From Microbacterium sp. cx-55 (GTDB lineage Bacteria; Actinomycetota; Actinomycetes; Actinomycetales; Microbacteriaceae): DNA of 64,000 nt. The notes below the pieces were generated by a model. It did no database searches, was not told the origin of the DNA, and saw only the letters and a list, made by a program, of their open reading frames with translations. The DNA lies in NCBI RefSeq assembly GCF_021117345.1, contig NZ_CP088261.1:558001-622000 (forward strand), written 5' to 3'. A program made the position numbers and the translations under genes. This document shows, in pieces, positions 25,042-33,056 of the stretch. The stretch's first letter is position 1, and each line of letters starts with the position of its first letter.

Positions 25042-26454
25042 TTAGACGGAGTTCTCCCACGGTGGTGGTTCGTTGTCTCGTCGCGCCGTCGTCATGACGT
25101 CTCGGTAGGGTGACCGCTCGTCGTCGGGTGTGAAGTGCACCGCGGTGGGTGGCGACGGATCGGGATACCTCGCGCCGAGCGGCGATGTCCATTCGACGAC
25201 CCCGTCGTCGAACATCTGCACGCGCCAGGCGGTGAACTGTTTCATGGAGTGGTGTCGTTGGCAGAGGCATTGCAGGTTGTCGGTGCGGGTGGGTCCGCCC
25301 TCGGCCCAATCACGGACGTGATCGATTTCGCAGCGGATGGCGGGTGCGGCGCATCCGGGTGCCCGGCATCGCTGGTCGCGGCCGGTGATCTGTCGGCGCA
25401 GGATCGGGGGGATGTCACGCCGATCGACGGCCAGGACCTGCCCGGTGACCGGGTGGGTGAGGATGCGGTCCCAGCCGGTGGTGGAGCTGCCGGCGAGGCG
25501 ACGGGCGGTGTCGGCGTCGATGGGTGCGCGTCCGGCGAGGTCGGCGGGGGATTGGTCGGTGCCGAGGAGGGTGAGTACGGGTACGACGACCTGCACGTGC
25601 GCCCGGATCGCACCCAGGGTGCCCGGACCATCGTCGGTGCGGGTGGGATCGGCGTTGGGCTGGGCGGTGAGGGCCATGTCGGCGAGGAGATCGGCGCGCA
25701 CCTGGTCGATCGTGCGGGTGTCGGCGGCGTACGCCGTGTCTTCGGGGTCGTCGGGGAGCCCGGCGGCGCGGGATTCGCGCAGCCGGTCGGCGGCCTGTGC
25801 TCTCAGATCGATGAGTGCACGGGCCATCCGGGTCGCGCGGTCGTAGATGCCTTCGCCGATGACGGTGGGCACGATGAGTCCGAGGTGGCTCATTCCGTCG
25901 GCCAGGGGAGTGAGGAACACGCGGCGCTCTTCGCGTGCCTCGGCGTGGCGTTCGGTGAGGGTGCGGGGGTGCAGACGTTCGGCGAGGATCTGTAGCCCGG
26001 CCCGAACGCGCCCGGGGGTGTCCGTCTCGCACCGCCGCACGGCTTCCGCGTCGAACGCGCGGCGCGCCTCGGGTGGGAGGATCGCGCCGGTTTCGACGAT
26101 CAGGCGTACGTGCCCCTCGTGGATGCGGCCGTCGGCGAGGGCATTGAGGGCGAGGGGATAGTCGCCGACGAGTTCAGCGGCCGCGTTCATCCGGCGCTGC
26201 ATGGTGCGGTCGGAGACCCGCGAGCGTGCGCCGAGTTCGAGAGCGATCGCGCGCTGGGCCATGTCGTGGTCGCGCACCCTGCGCGGCGAGCCCGCGCTCT
26301 GCGTTCGAGCCAGTTCCTCGGCCCGAGCGAGGGCTCGAGTCAGCTGCGCCTTCGATGCGGCGACGGCGGCATTCGCCTGTTCGACGGCGTGCGCGATCTC
26401 GCTCAGCGTCGCCTGGTCGGCGTCGCTGAATCCGATGATCCCGTCGCGGCCCAT
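25042..26454 (-). CDS. DUF222/13E12-family HNH endonuclease-like protein, copy 3 (diverged)
   Basis: A 470-residue family member clearly diverged from copies 1 and 2. It keeps the N-terminal FSDADQATLSEIAHAVEQA pattern, the DUF222 core (LHPRTLTERHAEAREE) and the HNH end (CRAPGCAAPAIRCEIDH; CLCQRHHSMKQFTAW). The ATG at 26454 is preceded by AGAAGGGG at a good distance. The frame stays open for 135 codons further upstream only because the 14-bp repeat array there lacks stops. The copy ends beside the amidase-fragment/heptamer region. Confidence 0.88.
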   Translation of the reverse strand: MGRDGIIGFSDADQATLSEIAHAVEQANAAVAASKAQLTRALARAEELARTQSAGSPRRVRDHDMAQRAIALELGARSRVSDRTMQRRMNAAAELVGDYPLALNALADGRIHEGHVRLIVETGAILPPEARRAFDAEAVRRCETDTPGRVRAGLQILAERLHPRTLTERHAEAREERRVFLTPLADGMSHLGLIVPTVIGEGIYDRATRMARALIDLRAQAADRLRESRAAGLPDDPEDTAYAADTRTIDQVRADLLADMALTAQPNADPTRTDDGPGTLGAIRAHVQVVVPVLTLLGTDQSPADLAGRAPIDADTARRLAGSSTTGWDRILTHPVTGQVLAVDRRDIPPILRRQITGRDQRCRAPGCAAPAIRCEIDHVRDWAEGGPTRTDNLQCLCQRHHSMKQFTAWRVQMFDDGVVEWTSPLGARYPDPSPPTAVHFTPDDERSPYRDVMTTARRDNEPPPWENSV

Positions 26455-26642
26455 GGCACCCCTTCTGAGTCGGCGGCAACGCTCACGCGCTGTCGCGGCT
26501 CGCCGGGGCACTCGGCGATGAAACGGATCGAGAGCGGCTGCTTTCGACCTGAGATAAGTCTTGCACCAACCTCCGACATCGGCCCCAGCGGCATCGCCGC
26601 TCGACCGACCGGCCCTTGCTTGCACAGCGTCGAGCCCTACCC

Positions 26643-26810
26643 GGCGCAGCCCGACCGGCGCATCGCAACCGGCGCGCCGCAACTGGCGCAGCCCGACCGG
26701 CGCACCGCAACCGGCGCATCGCAACCGGCGCAGCCCGACCGGCGCAGCGCTCACGGCGCACCGCAACCGGCGCATCGCAACGAGCGCACCGCATCCGGCG
26801 CAGGTCGACC
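26643..26810. repeat. Twelve tandem 14-bp repeats upstream of HNH copy 3
   Basis: Twelve consecutive 14-bp units begin with GGCGCA. Three recurring versions are GGCGCAGCCCGACC, GGCGCACCGCAACC and GGCGCATCGCAACC, some in the same relative order, with a few degenerate units towards 26810. The array starts 189 bp upstream of the HNH start codon. Because 14 is not a multiple of three it is unlikely to be coding. Confidence 0.9.
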
Positions 26811-26891
26811 GTCGAGTCAACGCCTGCACAGCGGCAGTCAGCTCGTGCGTCTCCTCCACAAGGTTGGCGAGGTGCGCGGGATGCGGGCTTG

Positions 26892-27130
26892 GTGAGGTCG
26901 ACGGGTTCGCGGGGTCGGGTTTTCACGGGTGAACGGTGGGATCGGATCGAGCCGTTGCTGCCGTCGAACCAGGGCAACCGGAGCGCCCCGTTCGGTGACA
27001 GCCGCCGGGTGGTCGAGGGCATGGCGTGTCGGTATCGGACGGGGACTCCGTGGCGTGATCTGACGCGGGAGCAGTTCGCGCCGTGGCAGACGGTATGGAA
27101 GCGGCACCGCCGCTACGTCAGCGATGGATG
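26892..27130 (+). pseudogene. IS5-family transposase N-terminal remnant
   Basis: About 80 residues from a GTG at 26892 match the N-terminal domain of IS5/IS1182-like transposases: RWDRIEPLLPS, RRVVEGMACRYRTGTPWRDL and FAPWQTVWKRHRRY. The catalytic DDE region is absent; after about 27130 the frame runs into unrelated sequence. No terminal inverted repeats could be recognised. The element is dead but marks past transposition in this accessory region. Confidence 0.7.
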
Positions 27131-27227
27131 GGGATCGGGTGTTCGCCATCTGCCGGTCTGGCTGATTGAGCCCGCCGGTCACGGAGTCGGGCGCTCTCGC
27201 AAACAGCGGCTTGGCATTGCCACGAGG

Positions 27228-27257
27228 CATGACCTACCGCGCCATGACCTACCGCGC
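27228..27257. repeat. Tandem duplication of a 15-mer
   Basis: CATGACCTACCGCGC occurs twice in a row (27228-27242, 27243-27257). It is followed by loosely repeated GCCGTCCGTGC/GCCACCCGTGCC-type sequence up to about 27320. This fills the gap between the transposase remnant and the hydrolase; no gene is seen here. Confidence 0.7.
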
Positions 27258-27347
27258 CGCCTTCGCCGTCCGTGCGGCCGTCGCCATCCGTGCCACCCGT
27301 CGCCACCCGTGCCGTCCTCAGCTGGCTATGCGCACAGCAGGTATGCC

Positions 27348-27986
27348 CTACCCGAGCGCCTGCACGAAGTCGACAGCGAGCGACTCTGTGAAAGCCCCGT
27401 GGTCGAGGCCCGGGGTGGGCGCGACGGTGGGCGGAAGGACACTCAAGAAGTCGAGATGCCCCACGCCCTCATATGTGTGCACGCTGACTTCAGCGGGGGC
27501 AGCACGAAGGATCTCTGCGGTCGTCGGCGGTGTGACCGTGTCGGCCCCTCCTGCCAGCACGATGACCGGAACGCGGAGATTGTCGAGCGCGGCCGGTGCC
27601 TGGAACCATCCGACTGTCGGCGCAAGGGCGACGACTTTCTCTACCCTGGGTTCGACGGGCACGGGGATCGGCTGACGATTGCGACCCCATGGTTGCGCAC
27701 CGGCAAGACAGAGCGCCGCCCATCCTCCGGCGGAGTGCCCTGCGGCGACGACGGGCAGGTCTTGACGATCTAGCTCGCGAAGCGAATCCGCCAATCCGAC
27801 GGCGCGTTGGCGCATCTGCTCATCCGTCACGGTTCTCACGTCGAAGCGGTCGTGGATGGGTGCAGCGACGATGAACCCCGCAGCCGCGGCGGCGCGGATG
27901 AGCGCTTCATATCGAGCGGGGTCACCACCGGCGCCCGGCGCGAACAGCAAGATCCCGCGAGCGGCGCCGGGAGGATTCACGATCAC
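27348..27986 (-). CDS. Alpha/beta hydrolase (dienelactone-hydrolase-like)
   Basis: A 212-residue cytoplasmic hydrolase. The nucleophile elbow is GHSAGG (Ser about 104), the acid is in AGGADTVTPP and the His in GVGHLDF, giving a complete Ser-Asp-His triad. An oxyanion-type segment FAPGAGGDP sits near the N-terminus. It starts at a GTG (27986). The compact length fits the chlorophyllase/dienelactone-hydrolase end of the superfamily. The substrate is unknown, and it has no clear link to the neighbouring amidase. Confidence 0.8.
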   Translation of the reverse strand: MIVNPPGAARGILLFAPGAGGDPARYEALIRAAAAAGFIVAAPIHDRFDVRTVTDEQMRQRAVGLADSLRELDRQDLPVVAAGHSAGGWAALCLAGAQPWGRNRQPIPVPVEPRVEKVVALAPTVGWFQAPAALDNLRVPVIVLAGGADTVTPPTTAEILRAAPAEVSVHTYEGVGHLDFLSVLPPTVAPTPGLDHGAFTESLAVDFVQALG

Positions 27987-28089
27987 GGCTCAACGCTAAT
28001 TGGTGCGTCGGCAGCCGGAGCCAACGTCTCACGCAGAAGGCCCCGAGGTGCACACACGCGCACCCCGGGGCCCCTCTCCTCACCCCCGA

Positions 28090-30009
28090 CTACCCCAGCG
28101 CGGGGAACAGCGTCGGCGTCGTGCGGGCGTGGGTGGCCTGCTCGAAGTCGTACGCGAAGCCGAGCAGCGTGCCTTCGGTGAAGTCGCGCCCGAGGAACTC
28201 GAGGTTGACGTTCGCGCCGATGATGGGGGTGGTGCCGTCAGCATCCGTGGCCTGTCCCATCGGAACGGTGACCGCGGGCATTCCGGTGTTGGGGCTGAGG
28301 CGCAGGTTGGTCGCGACCGTGCCGTAGGGGGCGGCGCTCGGGTAGACCATGGCGTCGAGGTTCTGGCCGTCGAGCATCTGGGTGACGAGCACCTTGCCGG
28401 CGGCGAGCTGAGTGGTGTGCGTGCCCGTCGGGCCTGCCCACGCCTGGTACGTCTCGGGGGTGACGGCGTTCCGGGTTGTGTACGTGGTCGCGCGCGACGG
28501 CACGAAGTTACCGTTCGCGAGGATCCCCTCCAGTGACCGGGCGGTGACGTCCGGGTCGAGGTGGGTCGCGATGTACTGGTCGAGGTCGTGCTTGAACTCG
28601 TTGGTCGAGCCGGAGCCTTCGTTCAGCACGTTCGCGAACGCGGCCGGCGGGGTGATCTCGACGACGGTCGCGCCCTGTGCCTCGAGCACCGCGCGGGTCT
28701 CGGCCCATTCGCGCAGGACGGTGGCGTTCGCCGTGGCGCGCGGGTTCGTCAGCGACGGGTCGAACATTGCGGCCACGTAGCCGATGCGCTTTCCCTCGAG
28801 GGCGGTGTCGCTCAGCGACGACGTGTACGACTCGGGCACGAGTCCGGTCTGGCGCTGGGTGACCGCATCCGCCGGGTCCACGCCCGCGACGGCGTCGAGG
28901 GCGACGGCGGCGTCGAGCACGGTGCGGGTCATCGGTCCGCCGGTGTCTTGCGTGAGGGCGAGGGGCACGATGCCATCGCGGCTCGCGAGTCCGACGGTCG
29001 GGCGCACGCCGACGAGCTGGTTGTACGACGACGGCACGCGGATGGAGCCGCCCGTGTCGGTGCCGAAGCCGATGCCGGCGAGGTTGGCAGAGATCGCCGC
29101 TCCCGTGCCGCCGCTCGATCCGCCCGCGGTCTGCGCGGTGTTGTATGGGCTGGCGACGAAGACCGAGGTGCCGGGTTTCTGGAAGGACGAGAACTGCGAC
29201 TCGAATCCGAATGCGAACTCGTCGAGGCTCGCCTTGGCGAGGATGACGGCGCCCCGGGCGCGGAGGCCCTCGACCATGTGCGCGTCGGTGGCGGTCTGGT
29301 TGTCGTTCCAGCATCCGCATCCGGCCGTGGTCACCATGTCGACGGTGTCGTAGTTGTCTTTCACGGCGACCGGCACGCCGAGCAGCATGCTGGTCATGCC
29401 GTTCTCGGCCCGCGCCGCGTCGGCGGCTGCTGCGGCGTCGAGGGCGACGGTGCTGGTGGTGATGACTGAGTTGAGCGCGCGCTGGCCCACGGCGACGGGG
29501 GTGTCGTCGTAGGCGGCGATGCGGTCGAGGTAGGCCTGGGTGATCGCGACCGAGGTGGTGACGCCGGCGTTCATCGCGGCCTGCATGTCGATGACGGATG
29601 CTTCGATGAGCTCGAAGGGTCCGTCGTCGTAGATCATCCGCTGCGAGAGGGCGGCGAGGTCGGCGACCGTGAGGGTGCCGTTGGCGTCGCTGTCGAGCTT
29701 GCCGAAGGTGGTCCACTCGGGTGCGGTGCTCGTGAGTCCGAGCTGGGCGGATGCGGCGTCGAGGTCGGCCGTGGTCACCTGCTGGTCGCCGGTGACGTCG
29801 AGTTCGGTGTAGTACGGCGCGAGCATCGCGGCGTCGGATGCGGCGGTGGCCGTGGGCGCGGCGAACGCGGGCGAGATCGCCGTTGTCGCGGCGATCGCGC
29901 CGAGCACCGCGGCGGCGGCGATGGTGCGGGTGGTGGTGGTCTTCATGGCCTTCTTCTTGGGGGAAGGAGCGGATGCGGATGCGGCGAGGCGCGTGCGATC
30001 GGTGTTCAT
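28090..30009 (-). CDS. Secreted amidase-signature enzyme with N-terminal dockerin domain
   Basis: A 639-residue exported amidase. A signal peptide lies in residues 22-51 (MKTTTTRTIAAAA...SPAFA). A dockerin-type pair of calcium loops follows at about 71-126: DVTGDQQVTTADL and DSDANGTLTVADL, each with Asp at loop positions 1 and 12. The amidase domain then has a full Ser-cisSer-Lys triad: Lys217 (VAVKDN), Ser298 (GGSSGG) and Ser322 (GTDTGGSIRVPS), with the 24-residue Ser-Ser spacing known in the family. The ATG at 30009 overlaps the stop of the cohesin gene (ATGA); a second possible start is 29946. The likely role is amide hydrolysis at the cell surface while docked on the cohesin partner. Confidence 0.88.
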   Translation of the reverse strand: MNTDRTRLAASASAPSPKKKAMKTTTTRTIAAAAVLGAIAATTAISPAFAAPTATAASDAAMLAPYYTELDVTGDQQVTTADLDAASAQLGLTSTAPEWTTFGKLDSDANGTLTVADLAALSQRMIYDDGPFELIEASVIDMQAAMNAGVTTSVAITQAYLDRIAAYDDTPVAVGQRALNSVITTSTVALDAAAAADAARAENGMTSMLLGVPVAVKDNYDTVDMVTTAGCGCWNDNQTATDAHMVEGLRARGAVILAKASLDEFAFGFESQFSSFQKPGTSVFVASPYNTAQTAGGSSGGTGAAISANLAGIGFGTDTGGSIRVPSSYNQLVGVRPTVGLASRDGIVPLALTQDTGGPMTRTVLDAAVALDAVAGVDPADAVTQRQTGLVPESYTSSLSDTALEGKRIGYVAAMFDPSLTNPRATANATVLREWAETRAVLEAQGATVVEITPPAAFANVLNEGSGSTNEFKHDLDQYIATHLDPDVTARSLEGILANGNFVPSRATTYTTRNAVTPETYQAWAGPTGTHTTQLAAGKVLVTQMLDGQNLDAMVYPSAAPYGTVATNLRLSPNTGMPAVTVPMGQATDADGTTPIIGANVNLEFLGRDFTEGTLLGFAYDFEQATHARTTPTLFPALG

Positions 30010-30749
30010 CGGGTGGCCGCCTGTCGGCGACGGATCACGAGCACGGCGCCGAGCGCGACGAGGGCGGCGCCGATGGCGCCGGTGATGAGCCACGGGGTGG
30101 CGTCGGCTCCGGTGGAGGCGAGCGGGTCGCTGGGCGTGGTGCCGGTGATCGGCAGTGCGCTGGCGGACGGCGACGGTGTGGCCGTCGGTGACGTGCTCGG
30201 GCCCGGGGTGACGGGTGCGGCCGCGATGACGGTGGTGGCGGTGAGGCCGGGCGCGGTGACGTCGACGGCGGTGGTTTCGCCGGCGGTGCCGATGAGGGTG
30301 CTGCTGTTGAGCGAGATGTCGGCGGAGCCTGCGGCGAGGGCGGTGAACGTGAAGCTCACGAGCGTCTGGGGTCCGGTGAGGCCGGGGGACGTGCCGAGGC
30401 GCGTGCTGCTGAAGGTCACCGCGTCGGTGCCGGTCTGCGCGTCGCCGAATCCGCCGGTCGGGTAGACGGCGCTCGCCGCGTCGAACGACAGCAGCGCCGG
30501 GTCGTAGCCGACGACGAGGTCGTAGGCGTAGAGGTCGGCGACGGTGTCGGCGGCGATCGTGACCGTGAGGGTGTCGCCAGCGGTGATCGTGGTGTCATCG
30601 ACCGTGAGGGTGATCGCGCCGTAGGTGGCGGGCGCGGCCATCGCGGCGGGGGCGGCGATCAGCATTGCGCCGAAGACGGCGGTCGCGGCGGCGAGCAGCG
30701 CCGCGAGGCGTCGCCCGCGCAGACGGGTGGGGGAGATGCGTTCGGGCAT
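30006..30749 (-). CDS. Sortase-anchored single-cohesin surface protein
   Basis: A 247-residue wall protein. A signal peptide (1-39; RRLAALLAAATAVFGAMLIA, cut near AMA-AP) is followed by a cohesin-like beta-sandwich (about 44-178): VTIAADTVADLYAYDLVVGY, DPALLSFD, TLVSFTFTALAAGSADISL. A Pro/Ser/Thr linker (180-198) leads to LASTG (210-214, a LAXTG class E sortase signal), a membrane helix (219-238) and RRRQAATR. The ATG at 30749 is used because the signal peptide begins there and AGGAAGG lies upstream. It overlaps the dockerin-amidase by 4 nt. It should display that enzyme on the wall; binding is inferred from domain types. Confidence 0.85.
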   Translation of the reverse strand: MPERISPTRLRGRRLAALLAAATAVFGAMLIAAPAAMAAPATYGAITLTVDDTTITAGDTLTVTIAADTVADLYAYDLVVGYDPALLSFDAASAVYPTGGFGDAQTGTDAVTFSSTRLGTSPGLTGPQTLVSFTFTALAAGSADISLNSSTLIGTAGETTAVDVTAPGLTATTVIAAAPVTPGPSTSPTATPSPSASALPITGTTPSDPLASTGADATPWLITGAIGAALVALGAVLVIRRRQAATR

Positions 30750-31061
30750 GCGAAAGCAGGGCCTTCCTGGCTGTGGGCAGGCCGCGTACACGAAGCGCCG
30801 GATGCGGCCGCACCAACGAATGGGGGAGGTGGTGCCTACGCAGACTCGCAGCCCGGTGTTACCGGACCGGACTGGCTATGTTTCTGCTGTGTGAATGTTG
30901 TACTGAGTAGTTCAATCTGTTGCACCGGCTCGCGCTGGCGCGGTGTCGCCAGCGGCGCAACCCGGACAGGCGCAAAACGCCAAGATTGTGGATGTCGTCC
31001 GTGAGGCGCTGGTGGACTACCCCCGGGCTCTTCGTTTGCGTCGGTCTAGTTCGGAGACGAC
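30750..31061. other. Intergenic region upstream of the cohesin operon
   Basis: This 312-bp gap must hold the cohesin-amidase promoter. On the minus strand TTGAAC near 30905-30910 and the A/T-richer stretch down to 30875 are candidates, but no -10 hexamer at proper spacing is convincing. No gene is supported here. Confidence 0.4.
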
Positions 31062-31367
31062 GTGAACGCGCCTCGACCGGACGTCGATCTCGTTCTCTGG
31101 CGAGGAGACCCGGCAGATCCCTCGGTCCGCGCGCACGTGCAGGACGGCGACGTGGTGATCTACTTCCAGGTCGAGGAGATCATCCCCGTGTGGTCGCTCA
31201 CCGACGTTCCCGGCCTGCTCCGGACTACAACGCCGAGAACCTCGTCGCTGCGATCGCGACAGCGCGACCGTTGGCGGCCACTGGACAGACCCGATCTCTG
31301 GGAAGACTCTCGCGGCGATCGCAAGCAACGTCGCGGTCCTGGACGTCGACGGGCTGAACGGGGCACC
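31062..31367 (+). pseudogene. Frameshifted remnant of an unknown protein gene
   Basis: Coding-like sequence passes through all three frames. From the GTG at 31062 (GGAGA just upstream) it reads VDLVLWRGDPADPSVRAHV, then QDGDVVIYFQVEEIIPVWS. About 31220-31280 in the next frame it reads DYNAENLVAAIATARPLAA. From 31282 in the third frame it reads WTDPISGKTLAAIASNVAVLD. Two successive shifts break one ancestral gene. The family is not recognised. A possible further C-terminal piece (ADYTGAWTIFEERSG) lies near 31410-31460. Confidence 0.45.
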
Positions 31368-31505
31368 CTGCGTCGTGCCCCCTCGAGTGGCGCGCTCCGC
31401 ACGAACACGCCTTACGCGGACTACACGGGCGCGTGGACAATCTTCGAAGAACGATCAGGCTATTGTGCGCGACTGTCGCCGGTGAAGTTCTTCGCCCGGT
31501 GAGGC

Positions 31506-31745
31506 TCAGGCCATCAGAACAGCACGGTGGAAGTCGGCGCCGCACAGGCACACATCGGCTCCCGCCATACCGCTGAGCGCTTCGTCCTGGTGGTAACAGT
31601 GCGCGCTGGGACGACGTCGGAAGGGGGAGCGACCGGCTCGTGTGTGCTTGTTGTCGTGCCCGCACTTCGTACAGGTGAGCGTTGGCAGACTATTCATCGC
31701 GCCGTCGCTCGATGTGCTAAACGGAGCATCGGATATCGTCATCAT
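31506..31745 (-). CDS. Small Cys-rich (zinc-ribbon-like) protein, paralogue 1
   Basis: A 79-residue protein with a CTKCGHDN knuckle (about 27-34) and a C-terminal CLCGADFH (Cys-X-Cys plus His), which could together bind one zinc. Starting at the ATG-ATG at 31745 (AGTGGGA upstream) it has the same length and layout as the protein at 32358-32600 (CPQCGHDN; RCGCTDAFH), so the two are paralogues. Both genes also share an upstream palindromic element. The family is not recognised and the function is unknown. Confidence 0.6.
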   Translation of the reverse strand: MMTISDAPFSTSSDGAMNSLPTLTCTKCGHDNKHTRAGRSPFRRRPSAHCYHQDEALSGMAGADVCLCGADFHRAVLMA

Positions 31746-31782
31746 TCCCACTGGGGCCAGGCAAACGTCTTTGTGAACCGTT

Positions 31783-31800
31783 GTCCCCCGTATGGGGGAC
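31783..31800. promoter_or_regulatory. Perfect palindrome upstream of small Cys-rich gene 1
   Basis: GTCCCCCGTATGGGGGAC is a 7-bp inverted repeat with a 4-bp centre, 38 bp upstream of the start at 31745. On the minus strand it is preceded by CTCATCTGCTAACG (31801-31814). A similar CTCATCTG...TCCCCC...GGG block precedes the paralogue at 32600, so it is likely a shared operator or promoter element. Confidence 0.5.
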
Positions 31801-31817
31801 GTTAGCAGATGAGTAAC

Positions 31818-32117
31818 CTACCCGACGAGATCGGAGATGTTGTCCGGTGGTTCGAGAACGTGCGGGCGAGCGGTGAGTCGGACCGTGCCCGCTTCTTCAC
31901 CGTCTAGCGAGACGACGATCTCCCCCTCGCCAAAGGCACTGACAACCAGAGATACCACCTTTGCCATCCGGACAGTCGTCGGCTTTCCGTCGCCCGTTTC
32001 GATCTCGTTCGGGACGGCATAGATGGGGCTGATGAAGTGAGGAGAGTCCGCACCGTCGACATCGACGACGTCGCACGAGATCGTGAATATACGACCAAGG
32101 TCCTCCTCCGCGAACAC
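31818..32117 (-). CDS. Hypothetical protein, possibly 5'-truncated
   Basis: A 99-residue reading frame with natural-looking composition (FTISCDVVDVDGADSPHFIS, VRMAKVVSLVVSAFGEGEIV). The only start is a GTG at 32117, but plausible coding continues 13 codons upstream (LLRFTLIARRV) before a stop, so the N-terminus may be lost. It lies between the two small Cys-rich genes on the same strand. The family is not recognised. Confidence 0.4.
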   Translation of the reverse strand: MFAEEDLGRIFTISCDVVDVDGADSPHFISPIYAVPNEIETGDGKPTTVRMAKVVSLVVSAFGEGEIVVSLDGEEAGTVRLTARPHVLEPPDNISDLVG

Positions 32118-32170
32118 TCTCCGGGCGATCAGAGTGAACCGGAGCAGAGCCCGGATTCACGGTCGGATCG

Positions 32171-32353
32171 TTGGCCGAGCTCAAGGACTCAACGGATAGT
32201 GGGGCGCCGCATCTCGAAGCGTTCGTGAAGGGAGTGCTGGTCGCCTCATTGACCGACTCGGCTTCACCGCTCCTGACCGGAAGCACGTGGGGGATGGTAC
32301 TGCAGAACGACGCCAAGCTCGCTGACGACGACTTCGTACTCTGCGACGTGTAG
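32171..32353 (+). CDS. Short hypothetical protein or gene fragment
   Basis: A 60-residue frame from a TTG (MAELKDSTDSGAPHLEAF, VASLTDSASPLL, ending LADDDFVLCDV). Composition is protein-like, and coding continues a few codons upstream (EPGFTVGS) to a stop, so it may be a truncated piece. It overlaps nothing but faces the convergent Cys-rich gene 2 a few bases away. The function is unknown, and it could be spurious. Confidence 0.3.
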   Translation: MAELKDSTDSGAPHLEAFVKGVLVASLTDSASPLLTGSTWGMVLQNDAKLADDDFVLCDV

Positions 32354-32357
32354 TCCG

Positions 32358-32600
32358 TCAGCTTCCGTGGAAGGCGTCGGTGCATCCGCATCGCAGGCTC
32401 GACGCCCAGCCGCTGGTGTCGAGCTCCCACTCGGCGCACGCGGCTGGGCGCGGGCGGAGTCCGAGTAAGGCGCGCAGTCGAGACGAACTCCGCGGCGTCG
32501 CGTTCTCGTCGCTGTTGTCATGTCCGCATTGCGGGCAGTCACCCGCACGCGCGGCCGTGACTTCGATAGGACCAGACCCGAGCGCATGTTTAGCCATCAT
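32358..32600 (-). CDS. Small Cys-rich (zinc-ribbon-like) protein, paralogue 2
   Basis: An 80-residue protein starting at the ATG-ATG at 32600 after GGGGGAAC. It carries CPQCGHDN (about 29-36), a basic Leu/Arg-rich middle (SSSRLRALLGLRPRP), a Cys-Ala-Glu-Trp segment and a terminal RCGCTDAFH. The order and spacing of Cys/His residues match the protein at 31506-31745. The frame is open upstream to 32852 but homology starts here. Function is unknown; nucleic-acid or metal binding is only suggested by the knuckles. Confidence 0.6.
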   Translation of the reverse strand: MMAKHALGSGPIEVTAARAGDCPQCGHDNSDENATPRSSSRLRALLGLRPRPAACAEWELDTSGWASSLRCGCTDAFHGS

Positions 32601-32640
32601 GTTCCCCCGGAGAGCCTGGCCGGCGTCGATGCCGACCGCT

Positions 32641-32672
32641 GCTCCCATTTGGGGGACGACGCTACCAGATGA
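32641..32672. promoter_or_regulatory. Degenerate copy of the palindromic upstream element
   Basis: TCCCATTTGGGGGA with CTCATCTGGTAGCG (minus-strand reading) matches the element upstream of Cys-rich gene 1 in order and orientation, and ends about 43 bp before the start at 32600. One arm has decayed, so the inverted repeat is shorter. Confidence 0.45.
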
Positions 32673-32825
32673 GAAGTCCCTCATGATGCGGCCCGTGACC
32701 CTGCGATGGGCCGTATGACGCTTACTGACAATGCGCAATACGTGCAACCTCCTGGCCAGCAACAATTGATTACTTTCATTCGCAAGGGCATGGGGCTCTA
32801 ACAGACCCAGGGAGGGTTCAATCCG

Positions 32826-33029
32826 GTGAAGCGTTCGCGAGCTGCCTTTCATGTGCTGCGTCGAAACTCATTCCCGACACTAGACGGCGGTTCGGTGCGT
32901 CTCCGCGAGAGAACCGCGAAGGAAGACCCGGCTCGAGGTTTCGACAAGGTCGGCTCCGCTAGATCTGCTGTCCAAAATGCAAAGCGCGCTCTCGACATCG
33001 CCAAGGCGGAGCTGCGTCGCCTTATCTAG
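32826..33029 (+). CDS. Small hypothetical basic protein
   Basis: A 67-residue protein starting at a GTG with GGGAGGG about 9 nt upstream. The first part is Arg/Phe-rich (RSRAAFHVLRRNSFPTLDGG). The last 30 residues form an amphipathic helix (RSAVQNAKRALDIAKAELRRLI). No family is recognised. The good ribosome site and helical C-terminus argue for a real gene. Confidence 0.45.
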   Translation: MKRSRAAFHVLRRNSFPTLDGGSVRLRERTAKEDPARGFDKVGSARSAVQNAKRALDIAKAELRRLI

Positions 33030-33056
33030 GAGGAAATGCAACGGCGGTTGCCGGGG

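Noticed and set aside
24666..25097. Protein-coding genes within the heptamer array (Cys/Arg/Ala-rich frames on both strands)
   Set aside because: Open frames arise from the stop-free repeat in every frame; flanks are relics of an amidase gene.
26455..26859. Extension of the third DUF222-HNH frame to 605 residues
   Set aside because: The extra part translates the 14-bp repeat array and has low-complexity Cys/Arg/Ala sequence; a ribosome site and family start are at 26454.
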